From Tulasnella sp. 424 (lineage: Eukaryota > Basidiomycota > Agaricomycetes > Cantharellales > Tulasnellaceae), in assembly GCA_019633425.1 (NCBI GenBank), contig WSUB01000102.1, positions 62,001 to 126,000 of the forward strand: a stretch of 64,000 nucleotides of DNA. Direction: 5' to 3'. This document shows, in pieces, positions 23,747-35,008 of the stretch (its first letter is position 1; each line of letters opens with the position of its first letter). The position numbers and the translations under genes were made by a program. The notes under the pieces are model-generated. The model was not told where the DNA came from. It did not search any database and was given only the letters and a program-made list of their open reading frames with translations.

Positions 23747-24084
23747 AAATGGCCTGCTGTGTATCAGCCTTCGCCGCTTGGTCTTGGACGTCGCCGATGG
23801 TCTATCGCCTACTCTTCCCGCCGATCATCTCTGTATAACTAGACGAACGCTCTCTTATTCTTTTCACGACCTTTTTACTCTTTCTTCTCTATCGACGTAT
23901 TCTGTATTTGCTTATGGGAAATGCAACATGACCAGGGTCTTGGCAAAACTATTGGCAAACATGAAATATATGTGTTACGGGCTCAATTCGGAACTAATAA
24001 GATTCCACGTATGGGCAATGTCCTATTTTAACCAATTCAAACGTCGATCTAGTTCCATGGGCGGACCGTTGCCAAGCCCAAGGT
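23747..24084. other. Gene-free stretch between convergent genes
   Basis: Shared 3' region of the aldolase (plus strand) and the F-box gene (minus strand). Nothing else is seen. Confidence 0.5.
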
Positions 24085-25623
24085 TCAATCACCACCGTCC
24101 TCAGTATCGCTAGAACCTTGCATATACTGCACTTCCAAATTCTCCATAAGCCATTGAACTCCCATATCCTCCGGGTTTGCGCAGTCCCTCCTACGCATGA
24201 AGACCCGCTTGGGCCGGAGCGAAGGAGGCCGGCCTTGAATCAACTGCCGAAGCTCGGTCGGACTTATCCCGTCCGTAGATATTTCCTGCAGTTTCGGTAG
24301 CAAGTACACTCTCCTCTCCATCGCCATCCACCGCACGAGCTGAGGGATCCTCTTGAGCGTCGGGCAACGCACGGCGTTAACGTGGAGGTGAGTGACGTTC
24401 TTCCCAGCGTAGACGAGGAACGATAGCATCCTGCCGTCGCTGATTGACATGAGGCCAAGAAGACGGAGATGAGTGACGTTGGGGAAGGAAGGCTTCGGCC
24501 CGCCGATGAGGTCGAGCACCCGCGCCGAATCCCCCTTGAGGTACTCCAGCGTGAGCTTTTGGACGTTCGGGAAAGAAAGGAGCGAAAGGAGGTCACATGT
24601 GAACTCGCATTCAGTGAACGTGAACACGAGTTCTGTGAGAGATGGAAGTGTGAGTCGACGTATCGGGTTTGGGGGTGCTAAATCGGACGTTGTCGTCGAC
24701 GACGGCCCGCTGACGGAGGATCCTTCCAACCATCGGTGATTAAACCGGAGTCCCGCGCCGCCTTGCATGACTGTCAGGGATTTGAGGCTGTGGACTGAGC
24801 CGAGGATACCGAAGAAAGTTCGACAGGAGCGTTCGACTCCGGCGGAAGAGTGGAAGTCGAATTCGAGGTGCTGGAGGTTCGATGTTGGGAACGTCGACCA
24901 AGGTACGTGGATTCCCGATATGGTCATGGTCCCCAATTTGGGCGCTTCCCCTCCAAACGCTGCAGTCGGTTGCGAAGGGCTGGGCATGTCCCCCTGCACC
25001 TGGATCGCTTCGTCCAAGAAGCAGAAGACCTCGAACCTCCGCAAGTGTGGAGTGGGCGCTTTGCAGAACGCTGGTAATAGGATTCCGAACGGGTGGAGTT
25101 TGTTTGCGGTAAAATGGAAGGTCCGGCAACGTTGGAGGTGCGACGCGAGCTTAAGTAAAAACTTGATCTCGGGTTGGTCATAATTACGCATTTTGGTCAT
25201 GTCGATGTCGACTTGGAGGATTTGGGCTCCGGACCTCTCTAAGCAGATTTGAGAGGCGTCGTATGGTGGGCCTTCCTTCATCGTGATGTGCGTCCAGAAC
25301 GAAGGTTCGTACAGCACCGCTTGGCGCCATCGATGGCAGATGTGGGACAACGCGTTGGCGACTTTGAAGGCGATGGTTGGGTGGCATGGGATGATCACGA
25401 ACGACATGATGTGCGTTATGATTTCCGTTGGAAGACCGTACACTGGAGCTTGGACCGTGTTTTGAACCCGCTTCCTTTCGGCGACTAGGGTTTGGCGTTC
25501 GACGTTGAGGACGTTGAGCCGATGGACGAGCTGGATTTCTTCATCGTACGATTCAGCTATTGAGCGGTCTATGGCCGCTAGTTTTGATTTGAGTGAGGCT
25601 CTCTCGGCGGCGGTGAGAGGCAT
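24085..25623 (-). CDS. F-box protein (single exon, LRR-like C-terminus)
   Basis: Open frame of 512 residues from the ATG at 25623 (MPLTAAERASLKSKLAAIDR). Residues 1-50 are a coiled-coil segment (heptads of Leu/Ile with EEIQLVHRLNVLNVERQTLV-like spacing), a layout common in agaricomycete F-box proteins. The F-box follows at about 55-105 (YGLPTEIITHIMSFV, LSHICHRWRQAVLYEPSFW). The C-terminal part has irregular leucine-rich segments (LPSLTELVFTFTECEF, FPNVTHLRLLGLMSI). It probably acts as an SCF ubiquitin-ligase receptor; target unknown. Confidence 0.8.
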   Translation of the reverse strand: MPLTAAERASLKSKLAAIDRSIAESYDEEIQLVHRLNVLNVERQTLVAERKRVQNTVQAPVYGLPTEIITHIMSFVIIPCHPTIAFKVANALSHICHRWRQAVLYEPSFWTHITMKEGPPYDASQICLERSGAQILQVDIDMTKMRNYDQPEIKFLLKLASHLQRCRTFHFTANKLHPFGILLPAFCKAPTPHLRRFEVFCFLDEAIQVQGDMPSPSQPTAAFGGEAPKLGTMTISGIHVPWSTFPTSNLQHLEFDFHSSAGVERSCRTFFGILGSVHSLKSLTVMQGGAGLRFNHRWLEGSSVSGPSSTTTSDLAPPNPIRRLTLPSLTELVFTFTECEFTCDLLSLLSFPNVQKLTLEYLKGDSARVLDLIGGPKPSFPNVTHLRLLGLMSISDGRMLSFLVYAGKNVTHLHVNAVRCPTLKRIPQLVRWMAMERRVYLLPKLQEISTDGISPTELRQLIQGRPPSLRPKRVFMRRRDCANPEDMGVQWLMENLEVQYMQGSSDTEDGGD

Positions 25624-26394
25624 TTTTGAGGAGACATGCGGTAGACGCGCGTGCGGTGGGGTTTGTTGAACTGTTGTTCAAACTCGTGGGACTTTCGACT
25701 CGAACCGCGTTCGGAACGAACCCTGCCAACTCTGAACCGAACAGTTATCCAACTCGTGTTTGGGCGCTTCTCGATCCAACACTTGCAACTGTTGAAGATG
25801 GGTTTGATTGTGATGAGTGGAGTTTTTGATCCTCGCCCCCAACACGGACTTAGGCACTGAGAATCCGCCTACCGCGCAGTCTTAATTGAGAAGACGTTCT
25901 GCAGTGGTGGACCCTGGAAGACTCGTCTTAAATTATCTCTTACCCAGAGTGGATCCATGGATAATGCTCGAGCTCAAGTCCGCAAGACTACCACCCCGCC
26001 TTGCACCTGAATTTCCTTTATTTGCTCAGTCTTTTCCATTCCAAGTGCTCGAATACCATGGCTCCGCCTAACCCACCACGCGTCGATGGGAGTCTGCGAA
26101 GGGTCGAGGCCATTCCCGGACCTCGCACCTCTCGTTGTCATACCCGTTCGAGAGCGGTTCAAGCCCCGCGGCATCATGAACATGAAAAGAGGCAGCTTCA
26201 GTGGAGTGATAAGCGGCGTGGTGTTGTCGTCAATGGTCGTTCCACCACTGCGTTTGGCCTAGGGAGATCAACGGTAACAAGAGCCCCCCACGCTCTCTGA
26301 CAGTATTTGCTTCAACTAGGTGGAGGTTGGCACGAAAAGAGTGGTGCTTACGAAAAAATCAATTATTTTGTACAATCGTTCTAATCTATCCAAA
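25624..26394. other. Gene-free stretch with duplicated F-box 3' flank
   Basis: Bases about 26140-26394 match 28440-28717, for example the shared run atgaacatgaaaagaggcag and the block around agtggagtga. This is the 3' flank duplicated with the two following F-box copies. The remainder shows no gene. Confidence 0.5.
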
Positions 26395-28175
26395 TTAGAT
26401 ACCCCCAAGCCTAAACGAAGGCACTATCCGTTTAATCTCGTCTTCGAAACTCCAAAGGTTCGGGAACCTCTTCCTGTCGCATAGGACGTCAAAGCGCTGG
26501 GGTTGCGTAGCTGCCGCCAAACCGTCGTCGCCAGACCAACGGTGACGAACCAGCGACAACAACAGTTCCTCGTCGCGGGCTGTATCCTCTGCCACACGCG
26601 GAAACCGTATAATGATTACTGACAGTTTCGGGCAGATCCAATCCATCTCACCAGTCCCAGAAATTGGGTGTCGCTGTGATAGTTGTTGGAGCACCAAGCG
26701 ACACGCCTCGGTGTTATCCTTCGCTACCAATGTACCTAGTCGTTCGCTCCAGGGCAGAAGGTCGATAGGCTCGGAGATGAAGATGGAGTAGAGTTCAGGA
26801 GTTGGGCCGGATGGCAATTGAGAAAACGCTGTCCCCAGAAGCGTCGTGAGTTGGGGACTGTTTGCACGGGCAAACTTGAGCGTGTAGCTTCCGTGGTGGG
26901 TGTGATTGCTCTCGATTTGAATCCGTCCAGGGTTGATATGAACGCCCAACCTGCGAAGCGTTGGCTTCGAGCCGATTCCTCCAGCAAGCACGGCTGCTAG
27001 GTTGTTTCCTGGCTCCCATATTACGGCGTCCAACGCTTCAACCGATCCTTGGCTCTCGTCACCGGACCTCCTGTCTCGCACCTCCATGTGGGAGCATAAT
27101 GGGGTGCGGATAGAAGCGAGTATAACCGCGTTGTATGTGCTCGGCATCTCCGAAAGAATGAGTTCTTTAAGACGCGGTAGAATAACCGAGGTACTCGATT
27201 CGACGTTACCCATCCTGAACCGCAACGCTTGGATGTCCAACGCTTCCAACCTCCGTAAGCTCGACAAAACGCGAAGCAATGACTGGGGAGACCATGGAAC
27301 AGCGGATCCTCGGAGAGCTAGGGTTATGAGATTGAACAACCTCGGGGATTCCAACGGGGTTGTAACGTCGCAGAGGGAAAGATGTTTGAGAGGCAAGCCT
27401 TCCGACAGGACAAACGTGTCCAGAGCCGGAGTACCCGATCGACCATCTGGAGACATGCGAATCGGTTCAACTTTGACTTCCAGGACCTCTAACGCCGGTG
27501 TCGGAGCTTCCAGAAGCCTCCGGAGGTTTGGTGGTTCTCAATGTTCCAACGTGGGGCGTAGACATTGATACTCCTGATCCGCATCGAGTTCTCGGTAAAC
27601 AGATTTAGCATAGATTTTCCGTTGTCTGGGCCATTGTAGGGCCAGTCGACGGAGATTGGATGCGGTTGGGCGCGGCGGATCAGGAATCGTGCGAGGTTGA
27701 AGGGCATGCGCCCGTTAACGAATCCCCAGAGTTGAGGGGATCCAATGATGATGTCGTACCATGTACGACAGACTAGAAGGGGGTTGAACAGGCTGCTGTG
27801 TTCGTGGGGATGATCGGGTTTGAATTCTCGGAATATCATCATCAAGACGTCCACTGGCAGCCGAAACACCGGCGATTCCCGATTCAGACGATACACAAGA
27901 TGAGCGATCAGCTTGTTCATTTGTTGGGTAATCCGTGCGGCCGCAGCTTGCAACTCATCCTTGATGGTGGGGACGCGATCGAAGGGAAGAGCATTCAGGG
28001 ACTCGAGTCCACTAAATATAGCGTATGGTCCCAAGTCAGATTGATTAAACCATATTTTGGGTATAACCGCGTACCTGTACTGGACATAACAGCCATTTTC
28101 GTTGCAGATTTCTACGACGAGTGTTGAGAAAGCCCGCTCCACCACGTGATTTCGAGACGGTTCGATTCCTTCCAT
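26395..28175 (-). pseudogene. F-box protein copy 1 of a pair, frameshifted
   Basis: The start is the ATG at 28175 (MEGIEPSRNHVV), conserved in the neighbour copy. A 69-nt intron (GTACAG...TATTTAG) probably lies near 28010-28078; it is in frame. The F-box is SPVFRLPVDVLMMIFREFKP with FNPLLVCRTWYDIIIGSPQL. At about 27531-27540 one base is missing relative to the second copy: after cggaggtttg this copy has 19 bases before cgtggggc where the second has 20. The frame then leaves the F-box/LRR reading and stops at 27489. The LRR-like rest (26395-27456 and upstream) is open and intact in the other frame. The lesion is single, so recent decay or a sequencing error are both possible. Confidence 0.7.
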
Positions 28176-28199
28176 GGTTTGTGATGAAAGCAAGTACAC

Positions 28200-28717
28200 T
28201 TTTAGAGGGGGGCAAGAAGAGCGAGGTGAAATGTTCTCGATGGTTTGAATAGGACGAAGAAAATTTGATCAAGCTCGTTTCCTGCTTGTTGTTGTTTCTA
28301 TTACCTTATTCTCACCGAGCAACCACACTCCTCCATGTTTTCTGCATGTGACAAAGAACCAAACCTCTTCTCCACGGTCCAAACTATCGTTACACCTTCC
28401 GACTTGAGCCGCTTGTCTCCATCTTGGACCATACACCTTTCGTCGCCCAACCCGTTCGAGAGCGGTTCAAGCCTAGCGGCATTATGAACATGAAAAGAGG
28501 CAGCTTCAGTGGAGTGACAGGCCAGGCGTGGTGTTGTCGTCGAATGGTCGTTCCAACGCTGCATTTGGTCTAGAGAGATCAACAGTAACAAGGGTCCTCC
28601 ACGCTCTCTGACGGTACCTGCCTCGATTAGGTGGAGGTGGGCACGAAAATAGTGGTACAAACGAAAAAATATATATTATTCGTACAATCGTGCACCACTC
28701 GTTCTAATCTATCCAAA
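28200..28717. repeat. Duplicated 3' flank between paired F-box copies
   Basis: Bases about 28440-28717 are the counterpart of 26140-26394. Bases 28200-28440 are promoter-side sequence of the first copy. No gene is seen. Confidence 0.5.
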
Positions 28718-30494
28718 TTAGAGATCCGCAAGCTCGAACGAAGGCACTAACTGTTTAATCTCCTCTTTGAAACTCCAAAGGTTTGGGAACCTCTTCCTCT
28801 TGCATAGGACCTCAAAACCTTCAGGTTGCGTTGCTGCGGCCAAACCGTCGTCGCCAGACCAACGGTGACGAACCAGCGACGACAACAGTTCCTCGTAGAG
28901 AGCTGTATCCTCTTCCACTCGCTCAAGAATATAATTATTACTGCAAGTTTCGGGCAGATCCAATCCATCTCACCAGTCCCAGGAATTGGGTGTTGCTGAG
29001 ATAGTTGTTGGAGCACCGAGCGAGGCGAATTATCCTCCGCTATCAATGTACCTAGTCGTTCGCTCCAGGGTAGAAGGTCGATGGGCTCGGAGGTGAGGAT
29101 GGAGTATAGTCTCCAGGAGTTGGACCGGATGGCAATTGAGAAAACGCTGTTCCCAGAAGCGTCGTGAGTTGGGGACCGTCTGCACGGGCAAAGTCGAGCG
29201 TGTAGCTTCCGTGGTGGGCGTGCTTGCTCTCGATTTTAATCCATCCAGGGCTGATATAAATTTCCAACCTGCGAAGCGTTGGCTTCGAGCCGATTCCTCC
29301 AGCAAGCACGGCTGCTAGGTTGTTCCCTGGCCCCCATATTACAGCGTCCAACGTTTCAACCGACCCTGGGCTCTCGTCACCGGACCTCCTGTCTTTCACC
29401 TTCATGTGGGAGCATAGAGGGGTGCGGATAAAAGCGAATATAACCGCGTTGTATGTGCTCGGCATCTCCGAAAGAATGAGTTCTTTAAGACGCGGTAGAA
29501 TAACCGAGGTACTCGGTTCGATGTTGCCCGTGCTGCTTCGCAACGCTTGGATCTCCAACGCTTCCAACCTCTGTAAGCTCGACAAAACACGAAGCAATGA
29601 CTGGGGAGACCGTGGAACAGCGGATCTCCGGAGAGCTAGGGTTATGAGATTGAAGAATCTCGGGGATTCCAACGGAGTTGTATCATCGCTGAGGGAGAGA
29701 TGTTTGAGAGGCGAGCCTTCTGAGAGGACAAACCCCTCCAGAGATCCACTACTCGATCCACCTTCCCAAGAAGAGTGGTCCGGTTCAACTTTGACTTTCA
29801 GGGCCTCTAACGCCGGTGTCAGGGCTTCAAGAAGCCTCCGGAGGTTTGGGCGGTGCGAAGGTACCCAGCGTGGGGCATAGAGATCCATCCTTCTGATCCG
29901 CATCGAGTTTTCGATAAACAGATCCAGCATGCTTTGTCTATTGAATATGCCTTCGAGGGGCCAGTCGATGGAGATTGGATGCGGTTGGGTGCGGTGGATC
30001 AGGAATCGTGCGAGGTTGAGGGGCATGTTCCCGTTAACAACTCCCCAAAGTTGAGGGGATCCGATGATGATGTCGTACCATGTGCGACAAACTAGAAGGG
30101 GATTGAACAGGCTACTGTGTTCATGGGGCTGATCGGGCTTGAATTCTCGGAATATCATCATCAAGACGTCCACTGGCAGCCGAAACACCGGGGATTCGAG
30201 ATTCAAACGATAAATAAGATGGGATATCAGCTTGTTCATTTTTTGGTTGATTCGTGCGGCCGCAGCTTGCAACTCGTCCCTAATCGTGGGGACGCGATCG
30301 ACGGGAAGAGCATTCACGGACTCGGTTCCACTAAATACGGCGTACGACTCAAGATCAGATTCCCTGAACTATGTTATGGGTAATGTCGTGTATCTGTACC
30401 GGAGATAACAGCCATTTTCGTTGCAGATTTCTTCTACAAGTGTTGAGAAAACCCGCGATACCACGTGGTTTCGGGACGGTTCGATTCCTGCCAT
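28718..30494 (-). pseudogene. F-box protein copy 2 of a pair, broken near the C-terminus
   Basis: The ATG at 30494 (MAGIEPSRNHVV) and a predicted 69-nt in-frame intron (about 30335-30403) lead into a frame open to 29052. That frame includes the F-box (SPVFRLPVDVLMMIFREFKP) and the LRR-like part that is frameshifted in copy 1. Near 29109-29115 this copy has two extra bases relative to copy 1 (cctggagactatactcc against cctgaactctactcc) and shortly runs to a stop at 29052. The remaining conserved tail is split over two further frames, one base having been lost near 28930. A truncated but translated protein of about 450 residues with F-box and most repeats is still possible. Confidence 0.65.
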
Positions 30495-31181
30495 GGCTTG
30501 TGATGAAAGCAAGCACGAGTCTGTCAGAGTGGGGTGAAGAGCGGGAGTTGAAATGTTCTCGATAGTCTGATTGGAGAAGCTTGCGGGCGAAGGAAAATTG
30601 ACCACCATGTTCTGCTTGTTGTTGTTTCTGGTCTATTTGGCCGCATGTCCTTTGTGTAGCTCAATTCACTACATCGAGTACAACTTTGTTAGGCAATACG
30701 ACAAAGTGTATATCGTGTCTGTAAATCATGACCATGGGAGGGGCGAATGAGTTGTTAACAACACGGGCCGACCGTTACATGATAGCCATCGAACTATTAT
30801 GACGCCTCCCAATCTTCCAATTTCACCTTCACGAGAGCAATAGAGCTCGAGAACGTGTTTTAATAGCATCTTTAATTTGTTGCGCTGTAATAGTATCGGG
30901 TCTTTCGATACCGATGGCTGAATATTCCCCACAACGGTGGGGATGGTCTTCGGCGCCTTTAATGCCGGAGGTGATAGCCGAATGCCGTCCTTGAAGTAGA
31001 CGGACCAATGAGCTTTCCCGAAACAATCCAAGTTTGGCAAACGACGATCTGCAGTCCTTCGGGGTAGGTCGTGCCGTGCTTGGGGATGTGACCCTTTTGG
31101 CGCTTTCCCGTTTGGCTGTGCGTCATGGAGCCTACTTCGAATCCACATGATCGAGTCTTGACGCCCGTGCTCGGCCAAAAG
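30495..31181. other. Gene-free stretch with partial copies of F-box cluster DNA
   Basis: Bases about 30870-31180 resemble 34690-34990 and, in the last part, 32750-32920. They are the upstream portion of the repeating unit of the three plus-strand F-box genes. No intact gene is seen; open stretches on the minus strand are remnants (see 34496-34740). Confidence 0.45.
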
Positions 31182-31204
31182 TACGTCAAGGTAGGGTATA
31201 AAAG
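31182..31204 (+). promoter_or_regulatory. CRE-like element plus TATA box, F-box gene A
   Basis: TACGTCAAGG is followed by TATAAAAG (31197-31204), 142 bp before the ATG. The same pair precedes genes B and C, separated by the same distance. Confidence 0.6.
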
Positions 31205-31345
31205 GCTGAATGCATTAGGATGATTTAAACCCAAGCAGCATCATTTCTTGTCCCTCAAGTAAGTACGTCGGTGCTTTATAGACCATCCGCACGGGCGACG
31301 GCAACTGACGCACGGGCTCACGCTCTCCCCCGAAGTCCTTCAGTT

Positions 31346-32641
31346 ATGTCACGCGTACAATATCTCCCACCTGAGCTCCTATCCTATGTCTTGGAGCTGG
31401 CATGCATCGCGGAAGCCCCTGCTCAAGTGCAGGTGGCTCACATCCTCGGCAAGGTTTCGAAGCTCTGGAGAGAAACGGTCTTCAGCACTCCAGCCATTTG
31501 GACCACGGTTTACATTTCCAAAACCGGAGATCCCAGGAGTTTTGACGTTCCCTTACTTCGAAGCGGTGTTCTGCCAGTTGACGTTCGCGTTGTTGACGAG
31601 GCAACCAAGCTGAAGGCAGCCCGAGAGCAGCTTGAGGCCCTTGCCAGACACAGCGCTCGCTGGAAGAGCGTCGAGATCTCCCACCCAGATGCCTTCGACC
31701 TCCTAGGCAAGGCAATCCCATTGAATCTGCCGATGATGCACTTATTGGCGGTTAAAATCACATGCCAACGACTATCACCCTCTCTCATGTATTTCTACTC
31801 AGGCTTCCCGGAATCCCGTTTCGCGCCGGATATCGACTTGGGGTGGAAGAGCAGACTATACCCCTCCCTTCGTCAGCTCGATCTATGCGACATCGAAGTC
31901 AGGCGCTCTGAAACAGAGGACTTCCTAGACTTTCTCCAAGCTCATGATGGCCTCGAGAGGCTGGCCCTCAAGAACATCTGGGAGTACGACCCGTACACTC
32001 CCCCTCGCACCGTTGTGCTTCCCAAGCTAAAGGATTTGGAGCTAAGAGGATTCTCCTCGTCGGAAGTCCTTCGATGGATCAGCGCGCCGAACATTCAAAA
32101 ACTCGTCGTGGAGCAAAGCTCCCAACTCCGGTACTGGACCACGGTCGATATCAAGTCGAATTACGCTACAGCCAACGACGTCACTCTCATCAGATTTTCA
32201 ACCGCTCCAGATGCCCTGCGGAACGTACTCAGTGCAGTCCCCTTGGCCTCCCATCTCAAACTCGTGTCGACTGATCTCCGAGCGCGGTATTCGTTCTGTG
32301 CCGAGTCTACCCTTACGGAGACCGAGCTTCCACTCCTGGCCTCGCTGCACATCCAAGGCATTGCTTCCGTGCCTCGACTCAAGGCGGTTGTGGAGACGTA
32401 TCAGGGGAGGTTGAGGTCCGTTAAAATTCACTGCCTCGATCTTGGATTGCCCGAGGGGAGTGTCATCAACGATTATAGCGAGAGAGATGAAGCTTTGGAG
32501 TGGATGAAGGATCAGACGACCTTCAAGTTCGACATCGATCACTCCCCGGATGCTTTTGGAGAACGTTACCAATGTCACGAGGACCAGACGTGTCGGAAGA
32601 AAATGCTCTGCCCTGGAGAAGGTTGTGGGACCCGGCCTTAG
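31346..32641 (+). CDS. F-box protein, plus-strand tandem copy A
   Basis: Single exon of 431 residues. The start is the ATG at 31346 because the context ttcagttATGtc and the following MSRVQYLPPELLSYVLELAC are conserved in all three copies; the frame upstream has no ATG. The F-box is at residues about 5-55 (LPPELLSYVLELAC, ILGKVSKLWRETVFSTPAIW). The remainder has irregular LRR-like segments (YPSLRQLDLCDIEV, LPKLKDLELRGFSS). A Cys-rich tail (CHEDQTCRKKMLCPGEGCG) with five cysteines and one His ends the protein and may bind metal. It is likely an SCF receptor; target unknown. Confidence 0.82.
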   Translation: MSRVQYLPPELLSYVLELACIAEAPAQVQVAHILGKVSKLWRETVFSTPAIWTTVYISKTGDPRSFDVPLLRSGVLPVDVRVVDEATKLKAAREQLEALARHSARWKSVEISHPDAFDLLGKAIPLNLPMMHLLAVKITCQRLSPSLMYFYSGFPESRFAPDIDLGWKSRLYPSLRQLDLCDIEVRRSETEDFLDFLQAHDGLERLALKNIWEYDPYTPPRTVVLPKLKDLELRGFSSSEVLRWISAPNIQKLVVEQSSQLRYWTTVDIKSNYATANDVTLIRFSTAPDALRNVLSAVPLASHLKLVSTDLRARYSFCAESTLTETELPLLASLHIQGIASVPRLKAVVETYQGRLRSVKIHCLDLGLPEGSVINDYSERDEALEWMKDQTTFKFDIDHSPDAFGERYQCHEDQTCRKKMLCPGEGCGTRP

Positions 32642-32916
32642 GCACGTCGCCGGGGTGACTGGCACCCTTTTGATCAGCATGCCGAATTGCCATTGGTTTG
32701 TCTATGGAGAATTTAGTTTCGATAAGTAGCGCTATTATGTCTATAACACGTTCCCGAAACAAGCCAAGTTTGGGCAAACACCGATCTGCAGTCCTTCGGG
32801 GAAGTGGTGCTGTGCTTGAGGATGTGATCCTTTTGGCGCTTTCCGTTTGGCTGTGCGTCATGGAGCAAGCTTCGAATCCACATGATCGAGTCTTGACGCC
32901 CGTGCCCATTCACAAA

Positions 32917-32940
32917 TTACGTCAAGGTGGGAGATAAAAG
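32917..32940 (+). promoter_or_regulatory. CRE-like element plus TATA-like box, F-box gene B
   Basis: TTACGTCAAGG followed by GATAAAAG (32933-32940), about 140 bp before the ATG. In this copy the first T of the TATA box is changed to G. Confidence 0.55.
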
Positions 32941-33079
32941 GCTGGACTACATTAGAATGATTTAGGCCCAAGCAGCACCATTTCTAGTCCCTCACGTAAG
33001 TCCGTTGGTGCTTTATGGACCATCCGCGTCGGCGATGGCAACTGACGGGCTCCACGCAACTCCCCGAAGTCCTTCAGTT

Positions 33080-34372
33080 ATGTCGCACGTACAATGCCTC
33101 CCACCTGAACTCTTATCCTACGTCCTGGAGTTGGCATGCATCGCGGAAGTACCTGCTCAAACGCAGGCAGCCCACATCCTCGGCAGGGTTTCGAAGCTAT
33201 GGAGAGAAACGGTCTTCAGCACCCCAGCTATTTGGACCACCTTTTACATTTCCAAAATCGGAGATCCCAGAAGCTTCGACGTTCCCCTACTTCGAAGCGG
33301 TGCCCTGCCGGTTGACGTTCGCGTTGTTGACGAGGCAACCAAGCTGAAGGCAGCCCGAGAACAGCTTGAGGCCCTTGCCAGACACAGCGCTCGCTGGAAG
33401 AACGTCGAGATCTCCCACCCAGATGCCTTTGATCTCTTAGGCAAGGCCATTCCATTGAGTCTGCCGACGCTACAATCATTGGCGGTTAAAATCACATGCC
33501 AACGACTATCACCCTCACTCATGTATTTCTACTCGTTCCCGGAATACTCTTCCGCACCGGATATCGACTTGGAGTGGAAGAGCAGACTATACCCCTCCCT
33601 TCGGCAGCTCGACCTATTTGACATCGAAGTCAGACCTTCTGAAACAGAGGACTTCCTGGGCTTTCTCCACGCCCACGATGGGCTCGAGAGGCTGGCCCTC
33701 AGGAACATCTGGCAGTACGACCCGTATACTCCCCCTCGGACTGTTGTGCTTCCCAAGCTAAAGGAGTTGGAGCTAAGAGGAATCTCCTCGTCGGAGGTTC
33801 TCCGATGGATCAATGCGCCGAATCTTCAAAAACTCGTCGTAGAGAAAAGCTCACAGCCCCGGTACTGGACCACGGTCGATATCAAGTCGAATTACGCGAC
33901 AGCCAACGACGTCACTCTCATCCGATTTTCAACCGCCCCAGATGCCCTGCGGAACGTACTCGGTGCGGTCCCCTTGACCTCCCATCTCAAACTCGCGTCA
34001 ACCGATCTCCGAGTGCGGTACTCGTTCTGTGCCGAGTCTATCCTTACGGAGAACGAGCTTCCACTCCTGGCCTCGCTGCATATCCAAGGCATTGCCTCCA
34101 TGCCTCGACTCAAGGCGGTTGTGGAGACGTACGAGAAGACGTTGAGGTCCGTTAAAATCCACTGCCTCGATCTTGGATTGCCCGAGGAGAGTTTCATCAA
34201 GGATTACAGCGAGAGAGATGAGGCTTTGGCGTGGATGAAGGATCAGACGACCTTCAAGTTCGACATTGACCACTCCCCAGACGCTTTTGGAGGACGTTAC
34301 CAAAGTCACGAGGACCAGAAATGTCGGAGGAAGATGCTCTGCCCTGGAGAGCGTTGTGGGACGCGGCGTTAG
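33080..34372 (+). CDS. F-box protein, plus-strand tandem copy B
   Basis: Single exon of 430 residues from the ATG at 33080 (MSHVQCLPPELLSYVLELAC). An in-frame ATG at 33035 also exists but is not conserved in copy A or C. The F-box (residues about 5-55), the LRR-like middle and the tail are as in copy A. The tail's cysteine pattern is altered, with QSHEDQKCRRKMLCPGERCG in place of the first Cys. The frame is intact. Most differences from A and C are substitutions; one indel sits in the YFYSFPEYS region. Confidence 0.82.
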   Translation: MSHVQCLPPELLSYVLELACIAEVPAQTQAAHILGRVSKLWRETVFSTPAIWTTFYISKIGDPRSFDVPLLRSGALPVDVRVVDEATKLKAAREQLEALARHSARWKNVEISHPDAFDLLGKAIPLSLPTLQSLAVKITCQRLSPSLMYFYSFPEYSSAPDIDLEWKSRLYPSLRQLDLFDIEVRPSETEDFLGFLHAHDGLERLALRNIWQYDPYTPPRTVVLPKLKELELRGISSSEVLRWINAPNLQKLVVEKSSQPRYWTTVDIKSNYATANDVTLIRFSTAPDALRNVLGAVPLTSHLKLASTDLRVRYSFCAESILTENELPLLASLHIQGIASMPRLKAVVETYEKTLRSVKIHCLDLGLPEESFIKDYSERDEALAWMKDQTTFKFDIDHSPDAFGGRYQSHEDQKCRRKMLCPGERCGTRR

Positions 34373-34495
34373 GCACGTCACCAGACTGGCTGTCGCCCAT
34401 TTGATCAGCATGCCGGATTGTTCTTGGTTTACCTGCGGAGCATTTAGTTTCGACAAGTAGCTCTAGATCTATTATGTCTATTACACTGCGTTATG

Positions 34496-34740
34496 TTATC
34501 CAAATATGAAGAGGAAGGCAAAGAGTGGCCGAACAGCCAGAAACGTTTGTACTAACGACAGCCGCTCCTCACCCATTGCCTCTACCTCAGCAAACGAGAT
34601 TCCTTTGAAAGCCAAACTATTTCCGCCAAAGTAGTCGAGGTCCGCTGTGATGATGCCTTCGCCTCCATGCTTGCTACTTCGAGCATCGGCATGATGAAAC
34701 CCAACGCTGTAGTGGTATCGAGTCTTTCGATACCGGCGGC
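34496..34740 (-). pseudogene. 3' fragment of the divergent F-box/LRR gene
   Basis: Reading the minus strand, a segment with AFKGISFAEVEAMGEERLSL and VQTFLAVRPLFAFLFIFG matches the C-terminus of the gene at 36603-37769 (AFKGISFVEVEETDEGRLSL, VRTFLAVQPLFTFLL). The upstream part of that gene is missing here. The fragment sits at the same place relative to F-box B as the full gene does relative to F-box C. It is therefore a leftover of the duplicated unit. Confidence 0.65.
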
Positions 34741-35008
34741 TGAGTACTCCCCACAAGTTAACGGTGGGGATGGTCTTCGGGGCCTTTATGCCGGAGGCGA
34801 AATCCGAATGCCGTCTTCGAAGGAGACGGTCCAATGAGCTTTCCCGAAAAAGCCAAGTTTGGCAAACACCTATCTGCAGCCCTTCGGGGTAAGTCGTGCT
34901 GCGCTTGCCGATGTCCCCGTTTTCGCCCTTCCCCGTCTGGCTGTGCGTCATGAAGTGGACTTTGGATCCCACATTATCGAGTCTCGACGCCCGTGCCCAT
35001 CCACAAAT

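Noticed and set aside
30369..30403. In-frame stop in F-box copy 2 near its N-terminus
   Set aside because: It falls inside a 69-nt GTACAG...TATTTAG stretch that has the same ends and length in copy 1 and looks like an in-frame intron, so it is not counted as a lesion.
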